The notes under the pieces were generated by a model. It was not told the DNA's origin. It saw only the letters and a program-made list of their open reading frames with translations, and did not search any database. Below are positions 35,871 to 47,640 of a DNA stretch of 64,000 bases, piece by piece. The number at the start of each line of letters is the position of its first letter. Positions within the stretch are counted from its first letter, which is position 1. Source of the stretch: Apophysomyces variabilis (lineage: Eukaryota; Mucoromycota; Mucoromycetes; Mucorales; Mucoraceae); NCBI GenBank assembly GCA_002749535.1, contig MZZL01000136.1, forward strand, positions 124,001 through 188,000. The letters run 5' to 3'. A program made the translations under genes and the position numbers.

Positions 35871-36527
35871 TAATTCATTTATAGAAACAATTGCTTGGGC
35901 AAAAAGATGTCACTGAACAACTGGCGAACGAAAATTGCAGGTTGGTACCAGTGACAATCGAAGAAAGCCACCAGTAAGTGCACCCTTGACGCGTTTTGGC
36001 TCTTAACGAGATCTATAGTTTTGGATAACTTATTTCTTCCACTACGAAACTCTGATCTATGCTTCATATGTATGGTCAATAAGAGCTATTTGTTTTTTTG
36101 AATAAACTAACGCCGTCGCTAAATCAAACTATTTTCATCGTCCTCACACTTATAAACGTCGAGGGAGGTTAGCATTATTTTATATTTAAGGAGGCAGCTT
36201 CAGCCTTCACATAATCGCGCTCGCTCTTCATCATTTTTAAAAATTGAGCTTCTTCTAGACCCATTCATGCTGCTCCCCGCCATTCCATTAGTCAGACTGC
36301 ATAAACAAATGGAAAACAGTTCCATAACAAGCAGAACCATGAAGAAGCAATGATAATGAAGCATTGTAGATGTTTCCATTCCAACCAACAAAGCAGCAGT
36401 GGTTAAAGACCTCTCCATTTGAATCCGAAAGAATGTGCTGGGCTTTTCCTATTTAAAATTGGTTGCTACAAGGCGGAAGGATAGAGTTTACCAGAGTTTA
36501 TCGTATAAAATCTTTGTCTCTTGCTAC
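35871..36527. other. Intergenic upstream of the AA10-like gene
   Basis: AT-rich. A minus-strand 72-codon frame at 36200-36418 starts with ATG and has a hydrophobic middle, but no family resemblance. TATAAAA lies at 36504-36510, only 18 nt before the chosen AA10 start. Confidence 0.35.
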
Positions 36528-37262
36528 ATGCAACCAAACGGTGATTCTACCAAAAGATTATGGGGACACAGTAACAGCAAGATTAATTTCGCCTGGATCA
36601 TTCTACTGGATGCCATCGTCTTTATGTTTGTTACTGTAGTGGAAGTGTCTGCGAGTGGTGCGACGAGTTATCCTATCGCCAGACAGTACCAATGCTTTCG
36701 GGACGGGGGTTATCTCTGGCCACCAGATGGTTCTGCTATTCCGAATCGAGCATGTGAAGCCGCTTTTCGAGCGAACAACGGTAGTACTTATCCCTTTGAA
36801 AGGTGGGACGATATTGCAGCCACTGTTATCGATCCTTCGAACACAGGATCACTCGAAAGAACCGTGCCGGATGGCTTGCTTTGTGCCGGTGGTGACAAGC
36901 GCAAGCATGGCCTTGATCTTCCTGCCAATGCCGGCTGGCATACAACGCTCATCACGACAAAAGATGGATCCTTTACTCTAAGTTGGGAGATTACCGCATT
37001 GGATGTGCCATCTACGCTATCCGTTTTCGTTTCCAAACCTTCCTATGATCGGTCAAAACCCTTACATTGGGAAGACCTGCAACAGATCCACTATGGTGTT
37101 ACGTCCAATCCAATATCTTTGGGTGGCTATGGCTCTTATGATGTCCGTATAGCGGTACCTAGCGGTTACCAGGGCGATGCTGTGATTTATTCGTATTTGC
37201 AACAAACTGATACGCCTTGGAAGGCATTCTTTAGTTGTTCCAATGTTCGTATTCTAAAATGA
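36528..37262 (+). CDS. Chitin-binding type-4 / AA10 LPMO-like secreted protein lacking the N-terminal His
   Basis: Single exon, 244 aa. A basic n-region (TKRLWGHSNSKIN) and a hydrophobic core (FAWIILLDAIVFMFVTVVEV) act as signal peptide or anchor. The domain starts at SGATSYPIARQYQCFRDGG, continues LWPPDGSAIPNRACEAAF, PDGLLCAGGD and FVSKPSYDRSKPLHW, and ends FFSCSNVRI, the usual order for chitin-binding type-4 proteins. Family enzymes need a His as the first mature residue for copper binding. Here the equivalent residue is Ser (codon AGT), so redox activity is doubtful unless a different transcript exists. Chitin binding or a structural role is possible. The start is uncertain because of the TATA position. 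Confidence 0.75.
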   Translation: MQPNGDSTKRLWGHSNSKINFAWIILLDAIVFMFVTVVEVSASGATSYPIARQYQCFRDGGYLWPPDGSAIPNRACEAAFRANNGSTYPFERWDDIAATVIDPSNTGSLERTVPDGLLCAGGDKRKHGLDLPANAGWHTTLITTKDGSFTLSWEITALDVPSTLSVFVSKPSYDRSKPLHWEDLQQIHYGVTSNPISLGGYGSYDVRIAVPSGYQGDAVIYSYLQQTDTPWKAFFSCSNVRILK

Positions 37263-40259
37263 TAAAAAGTAAAAAAAAAAAAATGAGACTGCAAGGGAAT
37301 CTTTGTCTTTTGCTTTCCATCACAGTTAATTGATTGTTATAGCAAAAAAATCCCATACAGGTGCTGGTTTATTCGGAAGAATGCCGGCTGTCATTGCGGT
37401 CGACCAAGAATGACGGAGACATTTCCCGTTTTTCACAGTGATATTGGGAAAAGCTTCTTAGGGATACAGCGTTTGGGATTGGTCTGCTTCCGATATTTGA
37501 TCGAACAATGGATTTTCAACATAGCATTTTCGGAGAAAAGATTATTCCACACTTTATGTGGAGAATCCATTGGTCCCGGAGAAGATAAGCTCGAATCGGA
37601 GCAGTGGAGATATTTACTTCCTCATTATATAGCAACTTGCAGACGCGATTGGCATCAGTAGCCTCATGGAAAAGTAGCTTAAGTAAAAAGTGAACTACGC
37701 ATTAACAAAGGATCGTCATTTCGTCATCTTTTGTGAGGTAATATCTACAGCCATCGAAAGGTTTCATTCACGTAGTTTTTCTTTGCAATGCCTGCGTCGC
37801 TCAGAGATGGCAGATCAACTGGCAGCACGACGTTTGCACGGAATCAGAAGTCTTCATCAGTTGATTTGGGCGAGTGTTGTATCAAATACTAATATAAAAT
37901 AGGGTTGTCATATTGTCCTACCGGTATTAAGATTGCTAGCTGTGATGCCTTCCATTGTTGCCAGAATAACGCCGTCTCCAATTTCCACACGTCTCACACG
38001 GCCCTTTCTTTTTACAAAAAAGGTGAATATCCGCTTATTTGAACAACATCCTTTGCAACATGCATCCTTTGCCAGTGTTTAATGAGGCCAAAGAGCTAAC
38101 AATTGATTACCAGAATGGAAACAAGGGTTCACATTTATTTCACAACTGGTATAGTAAAATCGGAAGAATACAGTAATCCTGAGTGCAAGGTATAATACTG
38201 ATTCGCTTGGATTACAAAGTATGGTAGCGATACCGTTGTAGGCGCGTTTATCTATCCTTACCGTTTAACAACGTAGCCAATGGTGATCAATGGATAGCAA
38301 AGAGACCTTATTTGGAAATAGTTATTGGCCACGATCTGACAATCAAATGCAATTGCAGGCGCCACGTGTCAACTGTGAAGAAAATTGCAATTCTGTTCAA
38401 TATCTATCTATTTACTGAAATAACAGAATCTTTCTTAACAACGTTGGGCTCTTGACTTTTGTTCAGTGGTTGCAAAAGAAAGTAGAATCGATCCTTCTAT
38501 TTCATTTTCTTTTTAAATGGGATTAGATTCTATAGAATAAAGTATTTACCTAACTGACTTTGAGTGACCGCAATCGAAAAGAAAGAAGAGAAACAAAGTT
38601 ATAGATACGATCGTCGGACATACAGATCTGTCTTTCTGCAGTTCTTGTGGGCAGACAAGGCAGTCAATGAATTTTACTGCAACCCTTAAATTTTGTTTAT
38701 AGTACATAAAGCCATATCTGGGGGAAACGGTGAAGAAGGTAATAAGGTGTTACCCTTGGCAGATTCCTATGCGGTTCGCATAAATAAAAACCAAATATTT
38801 AAAGGGAAGTAGGTTTCACAAATCGAAAATTCTAATCGCACTGCATGTTTAAAAATATGAACAAAAAAGGGGATGATGCAAGATTACTTTGATGCTAAAG
38901 AAAAATCTTGTTTAAAGGCATAAGATGGACGTCTGGATGAAGACTAGCAATGACACACTGTGGGACAATAAAGTCTCATAAGGCGCATGAGTGGTAGAAA
39001 TCGCAAATAAGACGTACAGAGGTCACATACTTCGCGTAATCAAAAGGCGCAAAAATCTCGGAAAAATCGCATCTTGTAGGACATGCGACTTTCATGCGAC
39101 GTGTGCAGCTTTTCTATCCCATAGTGACAGATAGGAGCATTAACATAGGGCGGTAAGAATATCAATAATACAGGGTCTTTTGTACCACAAAAACTCAGGG
39201 TCCCATCCAAAAGCATAAGGTATGTGTTTTCAAGTAGATAAACGTATAGGTATTCTTGGTAGGTAAGCGGCAAAGAGTTTTGTTCCTGATTTGAATGCAA
39301 GACCTATTGAATAGGCACGTCGGAGTTGTACATTTCTAATCTAGGTAACTGGTACGGAGTGAGACATGATCCACACGACATCATACTGAATCGTAGTACC
39401 ATAAACGGGTTCCTGAACAATGATGAACTTGACAAGACGAAAAATGGGGCATTGCACCGAGGGAAAGACTGGTAGATTAGGCTTGCACTTGTTTTCTTCT
39501 CTCTTTTTGCTTTACTCTAGAAAAGATTGTTGTATATAACACATTGAATAACTTGTATCATGTCAACGATGCATGCGGCAGATAAGTATATTAACTTTGT
39601 ACCTTCGTTTCCTTATCCATGTGTTACTATCAGACTGGATCTGCGTACTGTAAAAGACCGGAAAGAGGTTCGAGATCTATCACCTGGTTAGTATCCTTTT
39701 TGCCGCTGATGCGTTCATTGTTGGATGATGGGATGTAAGCACATGTTTTGTCCTACATGATTGGTGACCAAATGGCTTCGGAAAGGTCCGTGCCGGTTAC
39801 GAGACTTCATTATTATTTTTAAATAGCTGTTTATAGAAAGAATCAATCATTGAACGTTTGGAGAGTATAAGGTTTGAGCGATGAATGGTTACACACGTGC
39901 CTGACATATTTGGATAAGGCTCACTGAGTTCATTATGACATAGCGCCATGTACGCAATGATATTTCTTATTCTGAACAAGAATCAACGATACGTAACAAG
40001 GCAAGAATCAAAAAGTTAACTTTTTTTTTCTTTCCTTAAAATGATGAGTTACACTGTCATTGTATGCAAGTATTAATTAGGGACTTCTCTAATATTGAAG
40101 CGCCTCTCCATAGGGCGTCTCTACCCCAGAATACTGGCTCAGTCACAGATCGACTGCCCGAATCTCCCGCCTTTTTCTCACCTTTTTCCGTACCTTATAT
40201 TGGACCTTCCTCTCTTCTTCCCTTATGCAGTGCCTTAACTTCTTCATTACTACTCATTC
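37263..40259. other. Gene-poor stretch upstream of the Spt23-like gene
   Basis: Nearly 3 kb without a recognisable intact gene. Plus-strand frames at 37410-37660 and 37690-37900 have scattered His/Cys and look like degraded repeat remains. A 43-codon plus-strand frame from 39558 (VRDLSP near its end, followed by a GT) could be a 5' exon of the Spt23-like gene, but I could not splice it in. 40064-40259 is an open Ser/Pro-rich frame that may be 5' UTR. Confidence 0.35.
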
Positions 40260-42298
40260 ATGGAATCTCATTCATACATTTCTCCACCAACAACAGCACA
40301 GAATTCCGATTCTTACTCATTGCATTTCCCCTTGAAACATAGCATTCCTTATTCCACAACGTCCTTATCTTCCTTTCACACTTCACCGTCCGACACTTCA
40401 CCAGCACCATGCACCCCAATACAGCAAAATGTGAATTATAAATATCCATAAACCTTGCTCATCATATTCATCTTCACCTTTTCTTTTATGCTCTTTCTTA
40501 TTGTAGCCATCTATCGCATTCATTGATAATTGCACTTCCTATAATAATATGATTGATACGTGAGTAAAGAAAATCTGTTTTTCACTATTAACTCATTGCT
40601 GAATTTAGACCTCAGTATTCCGATACGGATGAAGAGTAAAATTAGTTATTTTTAATAAACGTATAATGTTATTGACTACAAACCATCCTAGAGACCTGCA
40701 GATTCGTGTACTCGGCATACCTGAAACCGGTGCCAAGTCGCGTGTAGAGACCCAAGTGCGGTTGTGCATACAGCTGGTCACGAGTCAAGGCACGAAGGTG
40801 TGCCGATGGTCATACCTTTTACTCCCGGAGACGGTCCTTGTACAATCAAAATTGAGAAGAATGGAACAGAGAAAAATCGCAGGGGAAGCGGCTGGTATCA
40901 TGGATGAGTCACGATTACTACATCTCGAAGCAGATGTTGTTTCAGAAAGTGATCCTCAAAGAGAAATTGTGATGTGCGCCGGTTGCGTCCGCCGAGAGGT
41001 AATGACCAGACGATCCCTTGACGAACCACTTTTTTTTTCTCAGTATTCGCGCTAACACCATGTGTTCCTTAGCGGAAACGTGCAGAACGAAAGAAAAAAA
41101 ACTCTACGTCCAGCGATCACAACTTTGAGCGGGAAAGACGTCGTATATTATTATTCAACTGTGGACCTTTGGTTCATTTCGGTACCGGTGACGCTATTCT
41201 TCCAACAAGGATTACCTGTTACTGCCGTCACCATAACGAATCTGTCGGCTTTCGGTGAGTGGAATCTTTATTTAGTTTCTCTTTCTATATACTTTTGTCA
41301 AATGCCTTTTTCCTCTTGTCTCTTTGATCTAACAGATTTCTAGTATACGTTTCCGGTTAAGGAATTCTAAAGGAGACATTATTGCCTCAGGCAAATCATA
41401 TCCGATTATGATCACAGACGACCATAAAACGGCACGACAACCTCTTAAACGAAGTTATACTGACGACGAAGAATACCACCTACTACAAACTGATTTCAGA
41501 CAAGGACCACGCTATGACGTTACGCCATCATCGTTCAACTCCGGTATTTCCATGGAAAATCCGGTAACAACACAACAACAGCATTCTATTCATTCCAGTC
41601 AGCATTTTACGTTCATGACACACAAACATCAAGACCAATTTCAGCATTTATCACAACACAAAGGAGATAATCGCTATTTAGTTCACTCATCTTCTGGAGA
41701 TATTCTTTCGTCCTACGCCGATTCAACTGGTTTTCTACCTGAACATTCGTTTTATCAACCCAGTTATAGACCACCTGTTATTTGTCCTTCAATGAACCAA
41801 CATTGTCCCTCCGTTCCCTCCATACCGTTTGTGTCACCACGAATTGAGCGTTTAGTACCATCCCGAGGATCTATGGGTGGAGGTGCCGAGGTGACTATTC
41901 TTGGATCGGGGTTTTATGAAGGAATCACTTGTCTATTTGGTGATCGTGTAGCGACTACCATGTGCTGGAGCCCATGCACGTTAATATGCGCCGTTCCACC
42001 TACATCTCAACCTGGCCCTGTCGTTGTTTCTTTGAAGGGCCATTCGAGGATAGACATCGAAAATGAGCCTGCTACCGTGTTTGATTACATTGACGACAGT
42101 GACCAAAACCTCTATGAACTGGCCCTTCAACTGGTGGGAATGAAAATGACAGGAAATGTTCAGGATGCCAAACAAGTCGCTTTGCGCATAGTCCGAGATA
42201 GCCAAGAAAGACGGAAATGGACTTCTACTTCCACTCCTTCTTCTTCTACCTATGATCATGCTATGTTTTATTCCAATAGTAATAGTACATCCCAATAA
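40260..42298 (+). CDS. SPT23: Spt23/Mga2-like transcription factor, short form with IPT/TIG domain only
   Basis: Relative of the yeast membrane-tethered regulators of fatty-acid desaturation. A model of 40260-40430, 40507-40559, 40635-40998, 41073-41254 and 41344-42298 keeps frame and gives 574 aa; the first two exons are the least certain. Family motifs are GIPETGAKSRVETQVRLCIQ, CAGCVRRERKRAERKK (across a junction), ITCYCRHHNESVGFRIRFRL and SYPIMITDDHKT. An IPT/TIG domain follows (IERLVPSRGSMGGGAEVTIL, then GPVVVSLKGHS). The protein stops about 70 residues after it. Yeast proteins continue with ankyrin repeats and a C-terminal membrane helix; neither is present here, so the product should be soluble and not need proteasomal release. 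Confidence 0.8.
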
Positions 42299-45200
42299 GA
42301 AAACCACAATAACCTATTTCATGATACAAACAAAGAGAACTAATGGACATACCTCCTTCATTTTGTGTACTATTTTCAAACATTACCTTGCCTTATTTTT
42401 TAAAAAAAGTCTCCGTAGCATATTATCTATGTGTGTCTTTTTCTGAATCGGGTGCGCGATAGCTATGGTCTACAGCAGAATCTGTTGGAGCAATTGATCT
42501 TGTTTTGTTCTCCTCAAACAGAAAAGCCATGGTGAGACAACTAGAAACATATCTCGCGTGGTACGAATGGTTATTCTAGACCATAATAACTTGTTCGAGA
42601 GAAAGAAAAATAAACTTGTGCGTCGCTAATGTATTGGTATGACGTTATTCGTAAGGATGGAAAATTGCCAACGACTGATTAATTCAAAGTAGGACTATTC
42701 CTCTTTTCTTTTTTCTCTATGAGGCTGAGTACTATCTTTCTTCTAAAGTTAGAATAGAAAGTAATAATCCCAGTTTGTTGGCGTGCAACATACTGAACGC
42801 TTGGCAAAAGTCTTTTCATGATCATGCCACAGAAGGAAACCGATACATATATTTTGTTTGCTATCAGAAGAAATTTTTTTAAACATTAGCGCAGATAAAC
42901 TAAACTATAAAAATCTTGTTTCCTTGATTATATTAACGAATATTTACAAAATGTGTCTTCAAGCTATTTCCATAGCCATAGCAATATTAAAGTTTTCGGT
43001 AGAAATCGGAAGGTGATCGGCCAGTGATCGGTCAAGAAACATTGGACGACAGCACGAAGAGAAGCGATTGTGAATGGGAAAAAAATGGACCTGCTTCGAA
43101 GTCAGACGGGAGGTTACAGTCTAATTTTTTGTTTCCGATCAAAGTTAATAGATTGCGGCAAGCGAACATGTGTTCCGCGGATGTTGCTGTAAGTGAGAGA
43201 GAGTACAAAGCGATTTTGAAACAAGAGAAAAAAAAATAAACAGCCGAAAAAGAAAAGACGTGTTGTCTTCCAATATTGGTTGAATTGGATCGAGACCTCG
43301 GGTAAGTAAATGAGAAAAGTAACAAGTCAGAAAGCATGGGGCCCCTATAGCTATTTTTTTAATTCAGACATTCCTTAGATGAAAAAACTGGACAAGCTGA
43401 ATGGACTGATCAAGCTAAGATACGTAATACATCGGGGGAGGTAGATAGAGATATGAGTAAACTAAGAGATACAGACTGCAGACCCATAGAGCCACAGGAA
43501 TGAGATAGAAAACAAAGACAGGTTTGGTCGGAGGAGGAAGTTGAACGATCGCAAGCCCAGATTTGGTTGGATCACACTGTCAAGATGACAGTGCAAATGT
43601 GCACGGAGCGCAAACTTTAATAAAACTGAGACGCTTCCCCCACGCATGGTGTCCATAGATGGTAATGCTACGAGATGTAGATAACCGATTAAACAAGAAA
43701 AAACAAAGCAAAAATTTATATGATGGCAACATTTGCTCTTTATTTTGTTGGTGGACAGGATATACAGAGTTGAAGGAGAGAACATAAAATAGTTGTTTAT
43801 TCCATGGAGAAACAGCTTCTTTCTTTGATCGAAACTTTTGCCCCAACAAAAACAAAGTTAGCCATAGTACCTGCAGCAAAGTGACAAAATGGGTTATATC
43901 CACAAATTCCTCACTTGCTATTTTCTTTACTTCTTTGTTTTGGGACATTATACAGGTGTTTATTACCCTGCACCAACGAAAGGTACGTTACCACGGTATA
44001 GAAAATAGAATAAGAATAAAACAAAACTAATGGTATAACTAACCTTCCTCGTAGCTTCAAGTAGAAGAGAAATAATTCTACTTTAGAGAATCGTTCCATT
44101 CTACGTAGAAAGAGACAGCTGTGATGGCAGGGCCATCATACCTAGCTCCATTGTTAGGGATCCTGTCGTGTCAGACAGTGCTAAGAGTCTGATAGAGAAA
44201 TTCATTATCCAGCAAAAAAGCCCTGGAATCAGAATTATGCCCAGTCCAACTGATCTTTTAAGTGAAGTAAGATAGGATTTCTCAGACAAAAGATCCCACT
44301 GCTAAAGTATGCAAGAACAAAATAACTACTACCTACTAGGTCTACCGTTTGGTTCTATATGCTAGGCCATGAACATGTCATGGATAAAGATAACCGATAA
44401 AGCCTGCTATAAACACCACACGAGAGACGCAGTCAAAGAGAGAACATTGGCCGCTTGTCGTTATACTAGTCCCCTGGTTAGAACCTTTTGTGCCTAATTT
44501 ACACTACAAACCCTGCAACATCATCTGCAACTATCCCAGAGGGGTACATATCGATTTCCCCTTTCTGAAGAAAGACATCAAAGAAATGAATTGATTATAA
44601 GCGGAATCTCAGAAAAGCAAGACCCTGTGCAAAAAAGGAGCTATGATCAGTACTAATCAAGAATTATTACCTGCAGTAAAAAAAAGGTGGAGACATCGTG
44701 CACGGAAACCTAAGGACCGCCTTATTACTTTTGCAGTAAAGGTTGCCATGAAGAAACGTTTCTATCACAGGTAGAATTGGCGTTAAATATCTTTCGCACG
44801 TCGCGATGGTAATCAGTTCGTAGATTTCTGGATATGCTTTGACAGCAAAGTGATTTGTAGCAATTCTCTTTTTGAAGGCAAATCCGGATCAAGTGCATGC
44901 AGGTATGGCAAATGAGCATACGGAGGTTGCTACCGGCATGTAGTCCTGTGCCGATTGCTAGACTCTCGGTGTGGTTTTCTCCCATTTTCTTCTAAGTATG
45001 GTCCACCGATCGATTTGATATGTAAAATCTTCAACAAGAACATATCGATAGCAGCAAATATGCGTTGGCAGTATATCATTATCTTGTGCACAACTATCTG
45101 CTACAAAAATTGGAAAAATGCATCATTAACATAGTCACTTGGATGCACATAACATCTACACCAGAAACTATGCGCTCTGCGATGCGTTTGTCTTCTATCA

Positions 45201-45797
45201 CCCATTCTAGGAATTATTACGCACCGGACCACAGCATAAAATGCATGTATATAATGCTTTAAACACGTATGAAAATGGTGTTAAAAGAATATATTATAGA
45301 CAAGGAAAATAAGCTCGTTGACGTGCCGTAATGAGACGGATGCAAAATTATGCAAAAGGCTGCATTGATGCCAATCATAAATACGAAGCGTAGGATCAGG
45401 CGATGTTATGCTTATTTGTTTGGTATGAGAGAAAAAGTTAGAGCCATCTCACAAAGGATAATTCTCAGGAGAATTGGTAAAGTTGAAGGTCTATTGACGT
45501 AAAGCGATGGATAGTGAACAGGGATCAAATGTTATCAACAGCTTACTCGCATTTCGTCCGGCAATGAGAACGTATAAAAAAAGACTATAATCATTGAATT
45601 AAGTATGACAATCCTGTTGTTACAGGATAAGTCTATCTGTGTGACGAACTAAATCTGCAGGCAAGTAGAAAAAATTCCTTTGCCCAGGTAGTCACTAACG
45701 ATATGCAGACAAATGTATGGTAAGATATGATATAAATACTTGCTATATTTTAGTCAAACATCTTTAGCTTCCCACAAGAGAGAGCTCAAGTACTCAA
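42299..45797. other. Gene-poor AT-rich island
   Basis: About 3.5 kb with only short shadow frames on both strands. No transposase, repeat end or RNA gene was recognised. Confidence 0.4.
45731..45738 (+). promoter_or_regulatory. TATA box of the Cys-rich peptide gene
   Basis: TATAAATA, 60 nt before the first ATG at 45798, well placed for a short 5' UTR. It supports real transcription of the peptide gene. Confidence 0.5.
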
Positions 45798-46073
45798 ATG
45801 ATGAAAACGAACATGGTCAACAAAGGTGTCTTCTGGGCATTGCTCCTGATAAGCATGGTCAGCTGAATGGCTCTTCCTTCATTCGCTTCTCCTATTGGTA
45901 CGACTGGTGATGGCCAACTTGATCTCAATCGTTACTCTCCGAAGCAAGACGTTAACGAGGAATCCGGGCTAGTCAAGAGACAGGCGGAGTGCGGTGGGAG
46001 TTGCTTTGTATTCCTGGGCTGTCCCGCTGGTTGCCCTTGCGATTCTGCCATTGGTGTTTGTCGTGCCGCATAA
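45798..46073 (+). CDS. Knottin/cyclotide-like six-Cys secreted peptide precursor, leader interrupted by TGA
   Basis: A short frame from ATG 45798 has a hydrophobic leader (NKGVFWALLLISMVS), then one in-frame TGA at 45864-45866, directly followed by an in-frame ATG at 45867 and 68 more codons. The second part has a propeptide, a dibasic Lys-Arg ending VNEESGLVKR, then a 30-residue mature region starting with Gln. Its cysteines are spaced C-x3-C-x5-C-x3-C-x1-C-x6-C, close to the cyclotide/inhibitor-knot pattern (short first loop, single residue between Cys4 and Cys5). It ends in C-R-A-A with no C-terminal Asn/Asp, so a linear peptide is likely. The TGA may be a disabling mutation, an error, or lie in an unrecognised intron (a weak GTCAGC donor sits just before it). 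Activity (defence, protease inhibition or other) is unknown. Confidence 0.6.
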
Positions 46074-47286
46074 TGGAAAGGAGGGGTGTCGTCCAATTGA
46101 AAATAAGGAGTCTCTCTATCTCTCTGTAAGTACACTGTATTTTCGAGTAATTTTTGCGCGCAAAAACATTTTGTCGGTATTACAAGCAGTTTAGTGGAAG
46201 CTGGTTCGAAGTACTCTTCAGTTAATATACAGAAGTCTTTATTTAGGAGAAAAGAATACGTCCAGCAATGGAGTAGAGGAACAGATTCGTTAGAGATATT
46301 GTCTGACGCTTTCCAAGAAGGCCAAAGGGTCCTGTTGTTCTCAGTAGCAATTTGGTATGTGTATGAAAACTTGATGTGTGGGTCAAGAGAGCTGAGCTGC
46401 AATAAGAGGGTACAAGATATTACGAAGGTCAGTTAAATAGACATTGTGTAAAACTTCAGCAGTAACGAGAAGGGTCAAGTGTTTTCCAAAGTGCAGCGAG
46501 TAGTTGAATATATTGTCTAATTGACCTCCATCCGTTTTATATACGATAAAAGTGCTCAATGATAAGATCCTTATATGAAGGACTATTGCTTTGTTCCTAG
46601 AGACATGCACCTTCACTGAACACTTAATTTATCTATGTTTCTCACATACTCTATTGCCAACAGAAGTAACCATTCCTATGCTAACTTTGTCATTCGCTCT
46701 GTATTTTTTCAACGTAAGATCAAGGTCCAGAAGCTATGTTATATGAGGCAGATACCTAGGCTTCAAACATTCATTCTGCTCTTTTTTTTTCCTATCTGAA
46801 ATCGTTGTCCACAAGCGATACTGGCTTATTTACGTTTTTATGTCTCCAGATCGTTTTTCGCGTTTTAAACTATTTGTCTTACTTGGTGCATCTTTATTTC
46901 ACAACACCATATCCATATCAGTCACTCACGTACACCTCTTGAATATCTTGCGTTAAAATGAGGGCTTCATTTTTAGCAATATATTATGTTACCGTAAACA
47001 TACGCTAGAAATCGCCAAAAATCCATTTCTCCAGCCGCACGCGGCTGTAACGGAAGGAGCGAAGCGAGTGCAGAAGGACTAGTGTTGGATTTAGTGTTTT
47101 TCCTATTTGTCTGCGTGTTTCTATTTTTTATTTGCGGACTGGGATTCAAGTTTTTGCGGAATCCAAAAACTGCTTTTGCATGATTGGATGAAAATATTTT
47201 CGGTCAGACTCCCCTTCTTTGCGTACAGTCGTGTCCATGTTCACTATTTACTGAGATAGTTTATTTCAAACCACAGCAAGACAAGT
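46074..47286. other. Intergenic with a small GC-rich hairpin
   Basis: No gene recognised. AGCCGC/GCGGCT at 47033-47046 forms a perfect GC-rich hairpin in an otherwise AT-rich setting, followed by a GA-rich segment (GGAAGGAGCGAAGCGAG). Confidence 0.35.
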
Positions 47287-47289
47287 TTA

Positions 47290-47640
47290 TTTAAAGAAGC
47301 GGTTCTCTATTATTGCATCTAACAAAAAGCTCTCAGAGTGTCTGATCCATCTTTGACAGTCTGAGCGCTTTACTTTTCGCGCTGCTTGAACAATACGCTC
47401 TTGAAGGTATCGTCCATTTGTAAGGGCTCCCTTCTTACCCCAGCCTTCACTTTGGCCCAAAACTCTTCTATTGGGTTGAGAAAGGGAGAGTAGGGAGAAA
47501 GGTAGAGACATTTGTATCCTCTTTCTTCGACCAATTGCTTAACCTTGGCTGGTGTATGGATGGGCGCATTATCCATGATAAGATAATAACCGTTCATTCC
47601 GTGGCAATCCAATCTTTTGTGATTGCCTAGTAGACAAAGT
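47290..47640 (-). pseudogene. Tc1/mariner DDE transposase, 3' part, frameshifted
   Basis: Minus-strand translation gives GYYLIMDNAPIHTPAKVKQL, then YLSPYSPFLNPIEEFWAKVK, the second Asp and the Glu regions of the Tc1-type catalytic core. Near 47400 the frame is lost and continues one base off as ERIVQAARKVKRSDCQRWIR, the usual C-terminal helix region, ending FFK and stop at about 47287-47295. The N-terminal DNA-binding half is not recognisable upstream. A CTACTAG acceptor-like site precedes the first block. A dead autonomous relative of the MITE-like elements is possible, but no matching inverted ends were found around it. Confidence 0.8.

Noticed and set aside
36200..36418. 72-codon minus-strand frame with hydrophobic middle
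   Set aside because: Starts with ATG but has no convincing signal-peptide layout, homologue or promoter; left as unproven.
36540..36654. Hidden intron that would create the N-terminal His of the AA10-like protein (donor after GGACACA, acceptor GCGAG)
   Set aside because: The codon would become His, but the upstream frame then has a stop close by and no signal peptide, so the transcript would not make a secreted enzyme.
37410..37902. Two plus-strand frames considered as a retroelement reverse-transcriptase end
   Set aside because: Isolated Cys/His residues only; no catalytic or zinc-knuckle motif could be confirmed.
39558..39692. Small frame ending in VRDLSP before a GT, considered as first exon of the Spt23-like gene
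   Set aside because: No acceptor found that links it in frame to the 40260 exon; kept only as a note.
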